Below are positions 1 through 11,819 of a DNA stretch of 64,000 nt, piece by piece (positions within the stretch are counted from its first letter, which is position 1; each line of letters begins with the position of its first letter). A program made the translations under genes and the position numbers. The notes beneath the pieces were generated by a model, which searched no databases, had not been told where the DNA came from, and saw only the letters and a program-made list of their open reading frames with translations. Source of the stretch: Linum tenue. Its lineage: Eukaryota; Streptophyta; Magnoliopsida; Malpighiales; Linaceae. Where the stretch lies: NCBI GenBank assembly GCA_946122785.1, contig CAMGYJ010000005.1:35702002-35766001 (forward strand). The letters run 5' to 3'.

Positions 1-405
1 TTCGATATCGGAATTGCAGGACGCAGTACGGAAGTAAATCTCTAATCTGAGTCCTAACTCCTAAGATTATCCTAATTAGTTATAAACTTGCAATTGGTTC
101 TCTATTAGGAAAAGGAATTAGTAATTACAGATTAATAATTCTCCTTCCCTCTTTCCCAACAGCCAGCCCTCACGATCACGAGTTACGTCGCCTAATCAGA
201 ACCCCAATCGACAATCGATGTTCCTTCCGACGCCGACGCACTCAAATCAACGAACCGCGACGTAGTAGCCCATTCCAGCACCGCAACCTCTCCGTTGACC
301 CTGCGCCGCGTCCTCTCCGTCGACCCTAGCGCTCGACCGCATTGCCGACGCCGCTGCAGCTTCCCCGTCAGTTTCAGGTTTGTTGTCATGTTCCCAGTTC
401 CCTCG
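1..405. other. Intergenic, GC-rich leader-like stretch, no gene recognised
   Basis: The left edge of the window is non-coding as far as can be seen. From about 170 the sequence becomes C/G-rich and pyrimidine-rich, like a plant 5' leader or first exon, but no family is recognised in any frame. The hAT-type insertion that starts at 414 may have interrupted whatever this was, because the text resumes at 1068 beyond its target duplication. Confidence 0.4.
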
Positions 406-1067
406 CTGCAACCCACTGGCGGATCCAGGGGGTGGCCACCCCGGGCCCAGGCCCAGCCCTCTCTGGATCCGGAGTTAGTATAGTCTTTATGAATTTTTCG
501 ATTTTAGTTATTCGGCCCAGTGTTATTTTACAACAAAATTGGGTGTAACTAAAAAAATGATTCAAATTAACATATTAAAATCACTACTATAAATTTAGCC
601 TAGAAATTCTACCTCCAAAGATTATTCTTCTAAAAAAACAATGAAATCTGAAAGTCTAAACGTAAAAGACTATAAGAAATATGACTTTTATTCCCTGGAA
701 ATTTACTAAAGCAGCTAGTGGATATAGGTATGGACACACAATGCACGATTGATTTGTCTAGCGTTGACGCTGATCGTATCACCAATTACTACGGGGAGAA
801 CCTTTTCAACAATGAAACATATGAAAACTTATTTATGCAACAAAACGAGCAATGAATTTCTCGCCGATTGCTCAAGTATTTTATTTAAAACAGTGTATAC
901 TATTGGTATGGATGTAGACTCCATTATTGATGTATTCGCTAAATTAAAATACCATCATGTACAATTTATATTGTAAAAAAAACTATAATATTTTTTTACG
1001 ATTCTGATATTCTAATGAAATGCGGCCCAGTGCTCTTCTGTGTTCTGGATCCGCCGCTGCTGCAACC
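406..1067. mobile_element. hAT-type non-autonomous element with 8-bp target duplication
   Basis: The left end at 414 reads CACTGGCGGATCCAG. The reverse complement of the right end at 1059 reads CAGCGGCGGATCCAG, so the termini are inverted repeats starting with CA. The element is flanked by the direct repeat ctgcaacc at 406-413 and 1060-1067, the 8-bp duplication typical of hAT elements. Inside, 749-976 encodes a piece of a hAT transposase C-terminus. At 646 bp it is far too short to be autonomous. A second, degenerate copy of the same termini lies at 1737-1925. Confidence 0.7.
749..976 (+). pseudogene. hAT transposase C-terminal (dimerisation region) relic
   Basis: A 75-codon open stretch contains LALTLIVSPITTGRTFSTMK and later NEFLADCSSI and DVDSIIDVFAKLK. 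This pattern matches the C-terminal end of plant hAT transposases of the TTF/zinc-finger MYM-like type, whose consensus here is a VSTATTERxFSAMK block, then FLAD, then DSIIDxF. The rest of the transposase (zinc finger, catalytic core) is absent. It lies inside the 414-1059 element and is best read as a leftover coding end in a deletion derivative, not a working gene. Confidence 0.6.
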
Positions 1068-1131
1068 TCAAAAGCTATTTTCAATTTTTGAAGGGAACAA
1101 CTTAACCTGGAAGTGTTGCTGGGAAGAAGAA

Positions 1132-1374
1132 GTAGGGGTGGAGGTCGGTTACTTTCGGTTATCACTGATAACCGGTCAGTCGGTTATCGATTAACCAAAA
1201 GGTCGATCCCCAACCGACAACCGACCGAAATAGGATTCGGTTAGTCCTCCAAGACCAAAATCATCTCGTCCAGCCTCCGATAACTGACCGAGTTTCGGTT
1301 ATATCGGTAACTGATAAGTAAATAACCGACCGATTATCGATTTAACCGATTACCGACCGTTTACCACCCATAGG
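1132..1374. repeat. hAT-like MITE with CGGTTA subterminal repeats
   Basis: Left terminus TAGGGGTGGAGGTCGG at about 1132. The right terminus, reverse complemented from about 1374, is TATGGGTGGTAAACGGTCGG. The interior is filled with CGGTTA/TAACCG units in both orientations (for example CGGTTATCGATTAACC near 1180 and again near 1330). This is the usual architecture of short non-autonomous hAT elements. No clean 8-bp target duplication was found, so the exact ends are uncertain. Confidence 0.5.
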
Positions 1375-1736
1375 GAGAATAATAAGAATAGTAAAGACAT
1401 TTTAAGTCCCTGTACTATGCATATTTGTTGAATAGGGCCCCTTAGTACCACGAGGATTTTATTTATCCTAATCGACCTAGCAAAGTCAATTTCACCGTTC
1501 TAGATCGAGTCGTCAACGATTGGTGCGTGCCCATCAGGACCATAACGCAATCAATTTCAATGCATACCTGCAGATTGCCAGCAACCTTAATTAATCAATT
1601 AAAGTTGACCTTCTAGACGCGTACGTGTGATTGAAATAATGTCACTTGTATTGCCCCCTAGGTGGGAGGGGTAATATTTCCGACCCCGTTGAAGTTATGC
1701 GGCCTATCTATAGAAAACGATGAGTGGTCCGGCAAT

Positions 1737-1925
1737 CAACGGCGGATCCAGGAGGTCGTCCCGGGTCACGGTTCAGCTCTCCCCGGATCCAAAATTCATT
1801 CGTATAGTATTTGTAAATTTTCGATTTTGGGTATATACTTTAATGTTTATAGAGTTACGATCCAGTTCTCTCCACCGCTTTTTAAATACGGTCCAGTATT
1901 CTAACCTGTTCTGATCCGCCGCTCC
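1737..1925. repeat. Degenerate short copy of the GGCGGATCC-ended hAT element
   Basis: The left part resembles the first 100 bases of the 414-1059 element (GGCGGATCCAG, then ggatccaaaattcattcg, then gtatagta). The right end GATCCGCCGCT is inverted relative to the left. No target duplication is visible, and the interior is much shorter than in the first copy. It is an old internal-deletion derivative of the same family. Confidence 0.5.
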
Positions 1926-2545
1926 CATGAGCTCGATCGCTTCACCCAAACGTCCTCGGGGTACTTCACCGTGATTGGAACTGCAGGGGGTGGAAGAGTG
2001 ATGTTTCCGCCGCTACCCAATTCAGAAACAGGGCACTATTATTGTCTTCGGTAAACCACCCTTCTTCACTGGATCGTCCTCGTCGGAGTTCGATCGCCGC
2101 ACCTGGAAACTGCCGGCTTGCTTTCCGTTTAGTAATTCTCAAGGGCTCGGTCGACAGAGTTTTGGTGAACGCTGACGTGGGTTGAAGTTTGAAATTGGAT
2201 TGGACAAGTTTTGCGTTACTGATGTGATCCCCGCAGCCGGAGGAATACCCGACCGGCTTTGGAAAATCCGCGGCCGGGGATTTGGAGAGGAGACTCGGGG
2301 CTTTGGAAAATCCCCTGCAAGGCTAAAATGGGCTTGAGACGAATCCTAAGCCCATATGCACAAACAGAAATGAACCAAAAAGAACAGTTTAAAGGCCCAC
2401 GTACTAAGAGAGTTCTCGGGCCCAAGACGGTAAATGAAGAGACAGAGTTCAACCTCTGTTATTCGTTCAGACTTCAGAACCCAGAAAAGACTAAAGAGTA
2501 ACAAGAGAGGGGGAATCAAAGATGAGAAATAGAAAAGGTATGGGT

Positions 2546-3240
2546 AATGTCTATTTAGTACCGATACTTTTCTGAATTCTTTTATTTTAGCCAAATTTAT
2601 TGAAATACTAAAAATTAACTAAACATTTTATAACACGTCAAAGTAATAGTCATTATTCTGTTATCGTTAAGGTGTTCCACCTCAGCGTACAACTCAGATG
2701 TCACCTCATCAACGAATAAATAAAAATGGGTAAACACTAATTATTAGTCAAAGCTTTCTCACATTCTTTTAATTTCTATTAGCAAAACCGATGGAATTAC
2801 TAATCATTGGCTTCTGTAATGCATCAAAATATTAGTCATTTTTATGTTATCATTAATAATTTTGTAACTATTTTCTTAGTTAACATACTAAAATTTTGGA
2901 ATGTTGACCTCCATGTGTCTCTTCCAAGTCGGCATCATGTTGTCAAGTCAATATTACTAACAAAATTGTCAATTGGAAGTTAACATTTGGCTAATTATTA
3001 GTAATTCAATAGGTTTGACTAATAAAAAAGAATACGAGAAGGATGATCAATGGTTGACTAGCTGATGTGAGATTTTTTTGACTGTCACGTAAAAATATTC
3101 CTTCCAACTCAGCACCACATGTGACAGCTCACCATTATCAAATGGAAAAGTTATCAGAGAGTTCATATTTGGCTAATTAATAGCATTTCAAAAGGTTTGA
3201 CTACTAAAAAGAATCGGAAAACGGTTTGACTAATAAATAA
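2546..3240. repeat. Composite or nested AT-rich TIR elements (GGGTAATG family)
   Basis: The left end GGGTAATGTCTATTTAGTA at 2546 and the right end near 3240 (taataaataatcattacc) are inverted. In between there are two further internal ends of the same type (near 2717-2800 and 2990-3050), with phrases such as GGTTTGACTAATAAAAAAGA repeated. The family matches the cleaner single copy at 29889-30229, whose sequence is recognisable here in the opposite orientation. The extra internal ends suggest one copy inserted in another or tandem pieces. Confidence 0.5.
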
Positions 3241-3639
3241 TCATTACCAAAATTTAAAGAAATAACATATGAATTTTTAAAGTGTTCTTGGTATTGGGAG
3301 TAGTACAAATTAGTAATTACATAAGCAGACTCTTTTATTTGATTTTCACCAATCAAGAAAAATGAAAAAGACAGAATTCGTCGAGTCGGGACACGACACG
3401 AAACTTAAGTAAGTAATAGAAAGAAAAATCAGACTTATTACACTCTTGAGGATGGACTAGCAAGAATGTAATACTCAATGTGGGGTAAACAAGAAGAAAA
3501 AAAATATATAAAAAAAGTAGAAGATGGCAAAAGCCAAAAGGATACAAAAATGGAGATATACAAAAAATAGAAAGAAAAATCAGACTTATTACACTCTTGA
3601 CAAGATAAATCTCTACAAAAACTTCAGAAAAACTAGGAT

Positions 3640-4125
3640 GAAAAAAGCGCTAGGCGTAAGGCGGGCGTTGAGCCTTTGCCTTGCGCCTAGTTCGCCTAGG
3701 AGTAGTTTAAACGTGCCTAGGCGTTGAAAGAGAAATAGTTATTCGCACTGCATGATGGATGAAATAATAATCTACAAGACTTTCTCACTTTAGTTAAAAT
3801 GATTAATAACTTACTCAACACTTAATGACAAGAACATAGCTCACGAATTCATAGAATCATAGCTCAATACTCAATAGCTCACAAAGATCTTGAGCTATTG
3901 AAATATTGCAATAGAAATTTGATTTCGTAGTTGATGTTGATTTTGGTCTTTAATATTGATTTCCTAGCTCCATCTAGTAATGTCTAGGAGAGACTTATTT
4001 GTCGCCTTACTACATTGACGTGTTCCATTATCTAATTAGGCGTGAAACCCCTAGGCGAGGCGTTTTGCCATTGCCTTGCACGTAAGCGTGCCTAAACGTA
4101 AGGTTAAACGTGCCTTTTTGAACCA
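3640..4125. repeat. GCGCCTAGGCG-type repeat
   Basis: The left part (about 3646-3725) carries gcgctaggcg, gcgcctagttcgcctagg and gcctaggcg. The right part (about 4038-4118) carries cctaggcgaggcg, gcacgtaagcgtgcc and taaacgtgcc. The two ends are roughly inverted relative to each other and enclose AT-rich DNA. Such GCGCCTAGGCG-rich ends belong to widespread non-autonomous plant DNA transposons. The superfamily cannot be assigned because no target duplication is clear. Confidence 0.4.
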
Positions 4126-4959
4126 TAAAAAAAAGTTTCCTGACTCTAAAAAAAATCTTCAAATTTAAGAAAAATTCAAATGAACACACCCAAATTATAA
4201 ATCAAATGCAGATCTCACTTTATCGTTACAGAGCTACAAAGCAAAACTAGAGAACGACACATATATTTACTATGAGAAAGAAAGTAGTTGTGGTTTGAAG
4301 AAAACTTTCGATCTTTCCTTGATAAAGACTAGCCGTTGCTTGAAAACTTTTGGTATATCCTTGATTGATATTAGAATTAGAATACGAGCTTTATTAAGCA
4401 ACGCCATTTTTCTGGACCAATCGTTCTTTTTCTGGTAGAATTTGATGATGTGGAATCGGAAGAATATAAGAGACACGAGATTTTACTTAATATTTTGAAT
4501 CGATTGATTGATCGAGACTAATCCACGGTGAGCTCGGAACAAGCTCACGACTGACGTTGTATTATGTGACGGCTTACTTACGACAGGTTCGTAGCTAAGT
4601 CTTATATAGAGATAGACTAGGGTCAAAATCCTAACGAGAGAGTCGAGTACGGCCAAGTATCGGCACCTACTACAACTCGAACAAGGCCCAACGTGACCCA
4701 TGACTGACACGATTTATTAACCGCAACATCATCAATCCTCTGATTTCGTTCAACATCCATGATCCATATCCGTTTGTTTCAGCCCCATGGGATTCTTTTC
4801 TTGCAAGTTGATTGAATTGAACCACCCTAGAGCCAAGAAAAAAGATTTAAAATTAGAAAGGATAATTTGTCATAAACTAAAATATGTAAAGACTAAAGAA
4901 ACAAGAGGCCAGTAATGAGCTGTGGACAACCAAAGCAACAAAAATGCAGCTGAGGTAAC
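4126..4959. other. Gene-free stretch
   Basis: No coding sequence, RNA gene or clear repeat is recognised. The short open frames here have no recognisable family and no splice context. The segment just below 4960 follows the splice-like GTTACC of the PDR exon relic and may include remains of its first intron. Confidence 0.5.
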
Positions 4960-5120
4960 CTGTCGATTCTGCTCTTGTGCTTCGTCAAGAAGTTCACTTT
5001 CTCCTGATCGGAAACTAGCAGTCGATGAGAATTCTCCTTTCCTCAATTCTGAGATCTTAGACGTCGATCTCGTTGTGTTCAGTCTTGGAAGCATTGGCCA
5101 ATACGTCGTTCCTCAACCGA
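4960..5120 (-). pseudogene. Relic of PDR transporter exon 1
   Basis: Read on the minus strand, this stretch gives RLRNDVLANASKTEHNEIDV, then stop, then DLRIEERRILIDC, then stop. After a frame change it gives FLTKHKSRIDR and the splice-like CAG|GTTACC at 4960/4959. This is the part of exon 1 that in PDR copies A and B reads [20 protein letters not shown] and ends NRIDR before the intron-1 donor. Three in-frame stops and at least one frame change make it dead. No exon 2 or later was found further along the minus strand, and the first half of exon 1 is also missing. It is a fossil of another PDR gene in inverted orientation 8 kb upstream of copy A. Confidence 0.75.
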
Positions 5121-8110
5121 TTATTTGTTTGGTGTATTTACAAAACGTGTCATTCAATTAAATGTAGATCTAGACATTTGTTAAATATAGATATATTTGA
5201 CAACGTAGTCATTTTCAAATGTATTGTTTGTTAAAAGATTTTAGACCAGTGATTGACGTTATATTCAATTATTGATAAAAAAAAGTTGTATCAAAATTTA
5301 AAAAAAATTACATTAAATTTTTTGTCTTCATTAATTATTTCTAGCTATTCATTTCTTCCAAAACTACATTAAAATTGGTGTATTCGTTTTTACATTGTGC
5401 AATGATAGAATTGTCTAAATAAAATAACGAAATCAACCCTAAACTAATTTCGTCCTAAACTACATTTAATATTTTCCCTCTTTCCCTCATTATTTCTATT
5501 ATAGTCGTAGAGGGAAAATTAAAACTCATTTATCTCTCTCTCCAAATTCCCCACTTTGACCTCTGCATGGTGGCGTCGAGACTTCTCTGCTCTTTTATAT
5601 AAGTAAGTTGTTTCTTTCCTTGTCTTTACAAATTATTAGTTGTTGTTATTATTAGGGCCACTCTGTGTTGACTTTTGTGGCGGATGGAATTGGGGAATCA
5701 GAGGAGCAGGGTAACTAATCGGAAGAAGCAACCAAACTTGGCTGAGGAGTTTAAGCTAACCAATTGTAGAATTGTTATACTAATTTTATCTTCTATGATT
5801 ACTAACTTACGAAATTCCTGTTATGTATTGAATTTGTTATAGTTATGGTGATTCGATAATTATAATATGATGTAGTTTCTGTCACATAAACAATTCTGTC
5901 ATATAATATGATGTCATATAATATAATGTGTAATTTGGAACGTATTTATTTATATTAGATAATAGTTGGGGAGTAAAGTCTTAGTTAATAGATAATATTT
6001 TTTTACATTAAGTATAAACACTAATTTATATGAAATATTAAGTTGTTATGGAAGGCTTACTTATCTTACGTAGCTTATTAGTTAATATGTTAATTAAGGA
6101 ATAATTATTTTTCTGTAACTCTTTATGCATTTTTATTATTTCACGTATGTATGGTTAATGTAAGTCTTATGTCTTGGGTTGACACCAAGTCATTACGCAA
6201 ATATTAGATTAAATTGTTATTAAGGGGTAATTTTCAGTTTGTAGTCTTTGGATAATGTATTTATATCTTACATAATAATTGTAGAATAATATTACACAAA
6301 TCTTTAGAAATAGATAAATTTTTTATACAATAGATAATAACACAAATTTATCGTTTACACAAAAAATCAAACTTGTACTACATCGATTAAATATAAGGAA
6401 TTAATGATTTTATAAGGTCAGTTTAGTTGATAATAATTAAAATCAATTAAGATACGCCGTGTAGATTGGATTTTTGGAGCATCCCTCCTGGTGTGACCAG
6501 GGGGTAATCAACATACCCTTCTAATGCAATACCGTGAGGGTGAAATTTGGCTAAGTGTGGAGGGTTTCGGCGATGAAGTACCCCCTAAGATGATGAGGTG
6601 GGGAGATGACATCAAGTGGCAAGAGGGTAACCTCTGCCGTTCTTTTGGTCGTAAGTGGTGAATTATACTTTCCATTTTGACCCATTTCGAATACCCATCC
6701 ATATGGGCAAGAGTGTTTCAATGCCTAAATCATTTTTCTCATATGAAACCCCATGTTAAGAAGAAGCTATGAAGAAGATGGGGTCGAGACTGAAGAGGGT
6801 GACACATCCAATGTCAGGGCATCGTCAGAGCAGTTAAGAGGATAACCGTCGCTCCATGTCAGCTGAGCAGTCTCACGAGACAGTTACTTTTGATGGCTAT
6901 AAATAGCAGGTGAAGATGACATGTCTGGGGTTTGCAAAAATCACAACTCGACACCACTTGTCAAGTTTCCCCCCCCTCTTTTCCTCAATAAATTTTAGCC
7001 ATATTCGTAGTTCTAAACCTCTCACCGAACCTCCATTTAAGTAGGGTTAATTTAATGTAGTTTTGTTTCGTGAGTTTGTAGATATATCAAACACCCTCAT
7101 TTGAACTTTGTTCAAAGAGGTATGAACCGTATTTATTGATTGTTTGGTAAGAAGTCAAATGTGCAATTTCATTCTTGTTCAACTCTAGTTTTCTCGCCAG
7201 AAAACAATTACTTAAGCTGCCAACCCATTGCATAGCATAAGCATTTCATACCGTTGTTGTTGCACCACGTTTACACGATGTATTTATACATGTAATATTT
7301 TTGGAATTAGATATGTAGAATTACCAAACTAAATATTACCTTTATTTTCTTCATCTTTGTACTTCTTAGTATATTCATACAACACAGTTGGGATATATTT
7401 CAAACAACATATTGGAGCATGATATGTGCTAAAATATTCAAAGAACTTACTTAATTAGGACATTAGTTGTACAACAATATTTCTGTGTGAATGTGCTAAA
7501 AAAAAGTTTGTGAACACCAGCACCTGACTTTCCGTTTCAACCTTACAAATAGCAGGTTGCGGACACAATAAATCTGAAAATCAAGATAATAAAATATCAA
7601 TCTATAATAATGTAATAATATATGATCCCGTCAGGAACAATTATCTAGTAACAAATATGAGGTTTGGAAAATAACAAATCGTCAAATATATATATCCAGT
7701 CAAAGTCTAGTCTAGGCATGACGTTTGAATGGATAGGAGATTAGTAGGAGGAAGCAGCAGCAGAGCATCCAGAATGGAACGATGTCTTGTTGACTTCTTT
7801 ATTAGTTTAGTTTATTCCCTTTCGTCCTTTTTTTCTAAATTCGTTTTTTCTTGAAATTCTATTATGTGGTCAGCAGTGATATCACTCACATAATTTATTG
7901 GCCTTCTGGATGTCCCGCGCTTGCTTGCTGCAGGACGGCGATAGGTTAGCCTGATGATTGGAGCATTAATTAATGCATGGCATTATTAATTTATCATCAC
8001 ATTCAATTCAAACACAGAGTAGATAGATAACCATTGGACTTCAATCACCCAATCGTAATTAAGTTTACTGATATAGTGCCTAGCATCAACCCAGAAGAAA
8101 GCGGGTTAGA
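5121..8110. other. AT-rich gene-free stretch
   Basis: No gene is recognised over about 3 kb. The part from 5160 to 6440 is very AT-rich. Around 6480-6740 the composition is higher in G, but the open frames have no family match. Around 6895-7010 a TATA-like gctataaatagcag is followed by tcaataaatttt, which could be part of a decayed LTR or a lost promoter; no primer-binding site or second copy was seen to support that. Confidence 0.45.
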
Positions 8111-8114
8111 TCAT

Positions 8115-10769
8115 GTCCTTAAGACCTCTTTTTTAAGGAAGATTTTAAACCCCTTTCAACCAATAGGAGAAGGAGAGAGAATGATTAGTAATCATTGGAT
8201 AACTACCAACCTAATACGTTAAAGGGTAAGAGATGAATATACAAAATATTTAGTGATATTATTAATTAAAATTAAAATGGCGAAAACCATTTTTGGAAAA
8301 ATACGATTCTCCTCCCAACCCTAAAACTTCCCACCGCCGTCGTCCTCCTCGGCGATCTTCAACAGAACCTCTCCATCGTCCGACCATGATTCCCTCGTTT
8401 GTAGTCCGGCCGTGACTCCCTCGTCTGTAGTCGGTCCTCTCCGCCGCAATAGCTGTCGATTCCTCCAGTTGCTTTTGTGGTCCACTGTCATCAGTTTCCC
8501 GACGAATCCTTTATTCTGGCCGCGCCAATACTCTGGCCATGAACAACGTCTTTTGGTTGACCATTCGGCGCAAACATGGAACGTGCATTTCCATTTGAAT
8601 TTAGTGTGAAAGCTTTTTTATGTTGTTTGGGTTGTATATATTGTTGAAAGGTTGATTGTTCTCGTTGGCATTGCTTCTCATTGATATTGTTTTTATGTTA
8701 ATAGCTTAAATAGAAATGTTGATAAGAGATGGAAAAAAGTTGATATGTACTGGTGATGTCGTTGTACTAGACTACTAGTTAATATTTTCAATAATATTAT
8801 TAATAATTGTCTTGTGGCCGGTTAGTAGGGTAATAAAATATTTTAATAACGTTCTTAATCTTATTAAAAAATGTAACTTGAGTGTGTTAAAACGTTGATT
8901 GATAATTTTGGTTGATAATGATTTTGGTTGATAATGATTTTAATAATGTTGTTTGGAAATCTTAATAAGGGATGACAAAATTGATTTTTACTGGTGATCG
9001 TGTTGTCATAGCGATGACGTTACCGATTAATAATTACAATAATACAATTGATAATAGTCGCCCAGTCGGTTAATAATGTCCAATAATATGGGTTGATAAC
9101 GTGGTGTATTATTGTTAAATCTGTACCTTTTATTTGTTAATAACAGTATCGAAAATATTGACATTACCGGTTAATAAGATGTTTTCATAACGTTGTTCAA
9201 TATTATTTGAAAATGTAACTTGAGTGTGTTAATAATTTCAATAATATAATTAATGATAGTTGCATGGTCGGTTAATAATGTACAATAATATGAGTTGATA
9301 ATGTGGTTTATTATTGTTAAAACTGTAACTTTATTTGTTAATAACGATATAAAAATATTGAAATAAAAAAACAATACTATTTTCGTTTTCAGGCAAGAAA
9401 ATGAATATTGACATAGCTAATTTGGTTTGACCACTTGGTTGGAAATTATTACGATTGTTACTCTAGAATGTTAATAACTTTATTGATAACGATATATACT
9501 AAATGATTCAAATATGAATGAAATACCTTCTGATGCAAACTTCGAAGGCTAAGATTTTGAAAACAACTTGGTAGGAAGTGAAGATGAAATTGAGGGAATG
9601 GAAGGTGGGTTGTGTCTTTTGAATATATGACGAGATTTAGTTAACAATGATTTCATACAAGACATTCATCAAGTTATTGACGAGATATAGTTAACATAAC
9701 CGTTGATAATGTCGTAAACAACCAACAAATTATATACAAAAATATGATAATGTTTTTTATTTTGTTAATAATACAACGAACAAATGTTTAATGATACCTT
9801 GCATATAAGCGTTGATAACGTTTCATCACATTGTTAACAATTTTTTAAAACCGTTAATAATTTTACAACTGTTCATTGTTAAATTTGTATAATTTACGTT
9901 GAAAAATGACAAGATCTCGTTGATAATAATTGTATAAACAACCAAAACAATATCTATGAACAGGTGACACTGCTTTTGTATTTTGTTAATAATATATCAA
10001 ATGAACGTTTAATGCTACCTTGCATAAACGTTAATAAAGTTAAGTTACCTTGTTAACAATTGTCCCAAAAATGTTAATAAATTAACCTGATAATGACCCA
10101 TTAAATGAAACCCGAAACTTATTAATAATAACCTGAAAACTATTGATATGTTGATAATGACCCAAAACTTATTGATGACCAACGGAAATCACGTCCGGGA
10201 AGCGCTAGGGAAAAAAGGAATATGTTGCCGCTGCTCGTGCGATGAAGAAGAACAGCGGGGCCGGAAAGCTACACGATCAGGCTGCTGCTTGTGCGACGGG
10301 GAACAGGGCAACAGGCTGGGGAAGCCGGTAAGCTGTTGATGTGGGACGCCGCAACGCCGAGAAACACTGGGGAGTGGGGACAGAGCGCGGCCTAAAGGGA
10401 AACTGGGTTTAGGTTTTTCGGTGAACAGGAAGCTACGGCGCCGACGACGGAGACGTCCGGATACTGCTGACGAATGGACAGCCGGAAAACATAGACAATG
10501 ATTCTCCGGCGGCGGAGACGGCTGGTGACTGCTGTACATGTTGAGGAGAGTATCCTGTTACGCCGAGAGGGAGAAAAGCCGACGGGGTTAGGACGTGGGT
10601 TTCAAAATAGTAGGGTTTATTATTCATATTTTATATTATTTATAATTCCCAGCATACCCTTAACAACTAATAATTCCTCAATAACTAATAACTACTCACT
10701 AACTACCTAAACTCAAATCACCCAATCACAACGCTTTAAAATCCTCCTTAAGAAAGAATGGTTAAGGAC
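8115..10769. mobile_element. 2.6-kb TIR element (probably MULE-like), decayed
   Basis: The left end (8115: gtccttaagacctc, then ttaaggaagattttaaa) is matched by the reverse complement of the right end (10769: gtccttaaccattc, then ttaaggaggattttaaa), giving an imperfect terminal inverted repeat of about 50 bp. The interior 8760-10170 is full of GTTGATAATG/GTTAATAATG-like units. No transposase domain was recognised and no target duplication is clear, so the superfamily is an inference from the long TIR. Confidence 0.45.
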
Positions 10770-11819
10770 CTGCACTTAGAAAGTAAGTCACTTATCACAT
10801 TTTCAAATGATGGATCTTTTTGTAGCTAGGAAGAACTAATCGCGGGGATATCACATTCTTGAATTGACCTATGACCAACTTCATAATGAGAAAGAAAACG
10901 TCTATTGTTACTAATAGCTAAGCCACCAGCATATATAAGAGCCCACCATGGAGCCTCAAATGAGATGATTGATTTTCACCTAAAATTTACAATTATCCTG
11001 TCAAGTGGGCTTTGAGATGATTCATTTTCAAAAAGATCGGAGTAGCTAAAGAACAAAGGACACAACACTTAAACTTGCATGAAAACAATACAAGATCGTG
11101 ACATAAAATAAAAACAAAAATTATTTTATATTTTCTAAAAAAAAAAATCCATGAAGGTGAGTTGCGTGGCTCTGTAAATACTGATATTTCATAGCATAAG
11201 CTATCATGTGGTCTATTCCTTCTTATGTATGATGAATTATTTTTCCAAGCAAGGCAAGTTATCACTTAGATACTTGGAAAAAGACTTTGTCCAGTTGAGT
11301 CAACAAAAAAACATGTTTATGGAAGCAAATATCAAGTCGAATGTGATTTTGAAGTGAATATCCTTCTCTAGTATTCTTCAAACTGGTGTTAAACGATGGA
11401 ATAAACAACGATGGGGAAAATCATCTCCACTTGTTACTTCAATGCTCCTTCTCCTTGTTGATTTGATCGACAACTCTAACATGCCAGAGATTCATCTTTG
11501 GCCTAGTTTGACAAGTCGCAATGCAGATCATTGGAAGAGGAGGAAACATGGGTAGACGCAACCAAATTAAAAAAGGATGGGAAAATGAAAAAATAACACA
11601 AGCATTGGGCAATCGCTATGAAAATCATTTTAGGAGAAAGAAACTGGTGTAGAAACGATGAAAGACAAATAAGAATAAGAAAAATATGACATGAAGAGAG
11701 AGAAAACTTCTTAGTCGTCACTCAAATCATCGATGAGGGTCGAAACTGGGGCCAACATGATAAAATAAACAATAATGGGGAATACCATCTCCGCTCGATG
11801 CTTCAATCTCCCCTCCTCA
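10770..11819. other. Gene-free stretch
   Basis: No coding sequence, RNA gene or repeat is recognised. Short open frames (for example on the minus strand at 10993-11265) have low-complexity, membrane-like translations typical of AT-rich DNA. The phrase around 11400-11420 (gatggaataaacaacgatgggg) recurs in variant form near 11758-11785, hinting at an old local duplication. Confidence 0.4.

Noticed and set aside
6508..6702. Minus-strand open frame of 64 codons resembling a retroelement piece
   Set aside because: No recognisable domain, no partner frame and no terminal repeats were found.
7766..7912. microRNA-like hairpin (CATCCAGAA/TTCTGGATG)
   Set aside because: The matching arms are only about 9 bp with poor extension and no known miRNA sequence; chance pairing is likely.
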